64,000 nucleotides of DNA from NCBI GenBank assembly GCA_963703045.1, contig OY969782.1:1178001-1242000 (forward strand), written 5' to 3'. The position numbers and the translations under genes are program-made. This document shows, in pieces, positions 62,055 through 64,000 of the stretch. The notes beneath the pieces are model-generated. The model did no database searches and was not told the origin of the DNA. It was given only the letters and a program-made list of their open reading frames with translations. The stretch is from Miltoncostaea sp963703045 (lineage in GTDB: Bacteria > Actinomycetota > Thermoleophilia > Miltoncostaeales > Miltoncostaeaceae). Position 1 is the first letter of the stretch. Each line of letters begins with the position of its first letter.

Positions 62055-63203
62055 TTGGATCTCTTCGAGTACCAGGGCAAGCAGCTCCTCGCGCAGCGGG
62101 GCATCCCCGTGCCGAGGGGCGAGGTCGCTGAGACGGCCGACGAGGCGCGCGCCGCCGCCGAGCGCATCGGCGGTCCGGTCGCGATCAAGGCGCAGGTGCA
62201 GGTGGGCGGCCGCGGCAAGGCCGGCGGCATCAAGGTGGCGACCACCCCCGACGAGGCGCGCACCCACGCCGACGCCATCCTCGGGATGGACATCAAGGGG
62301 CACACGGTGCACCGGGTCTGGGTCGAGGAGGCCTCGGACATCCGCACGGAGTACTACGCCTCGGTCACCTTCGATCGTGGCGCGAAGCAGCCGCTGGTGA
62401 TGCTCTCGGCGATGGGCGGCGTTGACATCGAGGAGGTCGCCGCCTCGAACCCGGACGCCCTCGCCCGGCTGCACGTCGACCCGCTGGCCGGCTTCCACCC
62501 CCACCACGCCCGCTGGCTGGCGTACCACGCCGGCATCGACGCCGAGGCCATCAAGGGCGTCGTCGACATCCTGGGCCGGCTCTACGAGGGCTTCATCGCC
62601 CTCGACGCGATGCTGCTCGAGATCAACCCCCTGATCCTGAACGGCGCGGGCGAGGTCATCGCCCTCGACGCCAAGGTCACGATCGACGGCAACGCCCTCT
62701 ACCGTCACCCCGACCTGGCGGCACTGGCCGAGTCGGTGACCCAGGACCCCCAGGAGCGCATGGCGCAGGAGCGCGGCGTGACCTACGTCAAGCTCGACGG
62801 CGACGTCGGCATCCTGGGCAACGGGGCGGGGCTCGTGATGAGCACGCTCGACGTGGTCGCCCTGGCCGGCGGCCGCCCGGCCAACTTCCTCGACGCCGGC
62901 GGCGGGTCGAAGGCCGACGAGGTCGTCACCGCCCTCGAGGTGCTGCTCTCCGACGACAAGGTGAAGGCCCTCCTGGTCAACATCTTCGGCGGCATCACCC
63001 GCTGCGACGAGGTGGCCGAGGGCCTGCTGACCGCGCTCGAGCGGCTGGGCGCCACGCTGCCCATCGTCGTGCGCCTGGACGGGACCAACGAGGAGGAGGG
63101 TCGCGCGATCATCCGCGACCGTGCACCCGACAACGTCGTGGTGGAGCAGACCATGCTCTCCGCCGCGCGACGAGCCGTCGAGCTCGCGAAGGAGGCCGCG
63201 TGA
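62055..63203 (+). CDS. sucC: succinyl-CoA synthetase (ADP/GDP-forming) subunit beta
   Basis: 382 residues, normal length. DLFEYQGKQLLAQRGIPVP at the N-terminus, ATP-grasp lysines in VAIKAQVQVGGRGKAGGIK, metal ligands in EINPLILNGAGEVIALDAKVTID (given here in two parts by the family), GNGAGLVMSTLDVV, NFLDAGGG, and LLVNIFGGITRCDEVAEG of the CoA-ligase domain. It makes ATP or GTP from succinyl-CoA, the step after the oxoglutarate dehydrogenase encoded at 2090. TTG 62055 has AAGGGG six bases upstream. Confidence 0.95.
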   Translation: MDLFEYQGKQLLAQRGIPVPRGEVAETADEARAAAERIGGPVAIKAQVQVGGRGKAGGIKVATTPDEARTHADAILGMDIKGHTVHRVWVEEASDIRTEYYASVTFDRGAKQPLVMLSAMGGVDIEEVAASNPDALARLHVDPLAGFHPHHARWLAYHAGIDAEAIKGVVDILGRLYEGFIALDAMLLEINPLILNGAGEVIALDAKVTIDGNALYRHPDLAALAESVTQDPQERMAQERGVTYVKLDGDVGILGNGAGLVMSTLDVVALAGGRPANFLDAGGGSKADEVVTALEVLLSDDKVKALLVNIFGGITRCDEVAEGLLTALERLGATLPIVVRLDGTNEEEGRAIIRDRAPDNVVVEQTMLSAARRAVELAKEAA

Positions 63204-64000
63204 GCATCCTCGTCGACGAGGGGACGCGCCTGGTGGTGCAGGGCATCACCGGCCGCGAGGGGGCGTTCCACGCCACCCGCAACAAGGCGTACGGGACCCA
63301 GGTCGTCGCCGGGGTGACCCCCGGCAAGGCCGGGCAGGACGTCGAGGGCATCCCCGTGTTCAACACCGTCCGCGACGCGGTCGAGGCGACCGACGCGAAC
63401 ACCGCCATGGTCTTCGTGCCCCCGCGGTTCGCGACGGACGCGCTCTACGAGGCCATCGACAGCGGGGTCGAGACGATCGTCTGCATCACCGAGGGCATCC
63501 CCGCCCACGACATGATGCGCGTCTACACCCACCTGCGCCGTGGCGGCCAGACCCTGATCGGGCCGAACTGCCCGGGCATCATCACGCCGGGCGTGGCCAG
63601 CGTCGGCATCATGCCGACGCAGGTGTTCTCCCCGGGCCGGGTCGGCCTGCTCAGCCGCAGCGGTACCCTCACGTACCAGATCTCCAAGGAGCTGGCGATG
63701 TTCGGCATCGGCCAGAGCACGGTGGTCGGGATCGGCGGGGACCCCGTGGTGGGCAGCTCGTTCATCGACATCCTCGGCCGCTTCGAGGCCGACGACGACA
63801 CCGACCTGGTGGTCATGGTCGGCGAGATCGGCGGGGCCGAGGAGGAGAAGGCCGCCGAGTTCATCGCGTCGCACATGAGCACGCCGGTCGTCGCCTACAT
63901 CGCCGGGTTCCAGGCGCCCCCCGGCAAGCAGATGGGCCACGCCGGGGCGATCATCACCGGCTCGTCAGGGACCGCCCAGGCCAAGAAGGACGCCCTCGAG
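63200..64000 (+). CDS. sucD: succinyl-CoA synthetase subunit alpha, 3' end outside window
   Basis: GTG 63200 overlaps the sucC stop (GTGA). The frame stays open to the window edge (267 codons). LVVQGITGREGAFHATRN, GTQVVAGVTPGKAGQ (CoA-binding), VCITEGIPAHDMMRV, IGPNCPGIITPG, GLLSRSGTLTYQI, GIGGDPVVGSSFIDIL, and the phosphohistidine loop GKQMGHAGAII match SucD throughout. The C-terminal 20-30 residues are missing only because of the window edge. Confidence 0.95.
   Translation, partial: MSILVDEGTRLVVQGITGREGAFHATRNKAYGTQVVAGVTPGKAGQDVEGIPVFNTVRDAVEATDANTAMVFVPPRFATDALYEAIDSGVETIVCITEGIPAHDMMRVYTHLRRGGQTLIGPNCPGIITPGVASVGIMPTQVFSPGRVGLLSRSGTLTYQISKELAMFGIGQSTVVGIGGDPVVGSSFIDILGRFEADDDTDLVVMVGEIGGAEEEKAAEFIASHMSTPVVAYIAGFQAPPGKQMGHAGAIITGSSGTAQAKKDALE

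Overview
This is a 64 kb piece of a very GC-rich (above 70% by eye) actinobacterial chromosome, most like class Thermoleophilia (Solirubrobacterales/Gaiellales). Pointers are the mycobacterial-type fusion of 2-oxoglutarate dehydrogenase E1 and E2, an acyl-CoA carboxylase operon with a tiny epsilon-like gene, a LytR-CpsA-Psr protein, leaderless TANNNT promoters, and secreted lysyl-oxidase-like and NHL-repeat proteins. The class is inferred from gene content. I saw no rRNA, tRNA, CRISPR array, insertion sequence or prophage; this is mostly core chromosome.

Layout. 1-9.8 kb: HAD phosphatase and VOC protein (-), then a central-metabolism run (+): a giant lipoyl-E2-E1 fusion, dihydrolipoyl dehydrogenase, a lipoate-ligase-like protein, and a CapA-like protein. 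9.8-13 kb (-): TPP enzyme, ClpS, CHAP hydrolase, with a 450 bp gene-free stretch. 13-17.6 kb: Lhr-family helicase. 17.6-26.8 kb: kinase, phosphatase, Nei-like glycosylase, YihY, dehydrogenase, Ppk1, subtilase. 26.9-29.5 kb: secreted DUF4394-like protein facing an ECF sigma/anti-sigma pair. 29.7-35.6 kb: housekeeping block ispE-ksgA-tatD-metG (-) and rsmI. 35.6-42.5 kb: LCP protein, KtrAB-like potassium uptake, FmdB-type protein, deacetylase, flippase-like protein, MarR/CMD pair. 42.5-49.7 kb: response regulator behind a Pho-box-like array, primary sigma factor, FolE2/MptA, ATP-grasp, ACT-domain protein, deformylase, moaE/moaD. 49.8-64 kb: two secreted lysyl oxidases, acyl-CoA carboxylase, GtrA, two secreted lyase-like proteins, NHL-repeat protein, sucC-sucD.

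How the genes work together. The oxoglutarate dehydrogenase fusion, its E3 and a lipoate-attachment enzyme sit together, and succinyl-CoA synthetase lies at the far end of the window, so two consecutive TCA steps are covered. The carboxylase operon supplies malonyl- or methylmalonyl-CoA. Ppk1 and the Pho-box-controlled regulator suggest phosphate and polyphosphate control.

Most unusual signal. Eight bipartite elements lie between 11.9 and 34.6 kb. Each has two copies of a 10-14 bp palindrome, consensus CGYYCAATTGRRCG, starting exactly 23 or 24 bp apart. They occur between genes and inside reading frames in different codon phases, so the constraint is on the DNA. I know of no described element with this form. 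All eight CAATTG hexamers I found in the window belong to such pairs.

Sequence quality. Four minus-strand genes each need removal of one base to read through, and four genes lack a normal start codon where homology expects one. Draft-sequence error is the simplest explanation; real decay cannot be excluded.
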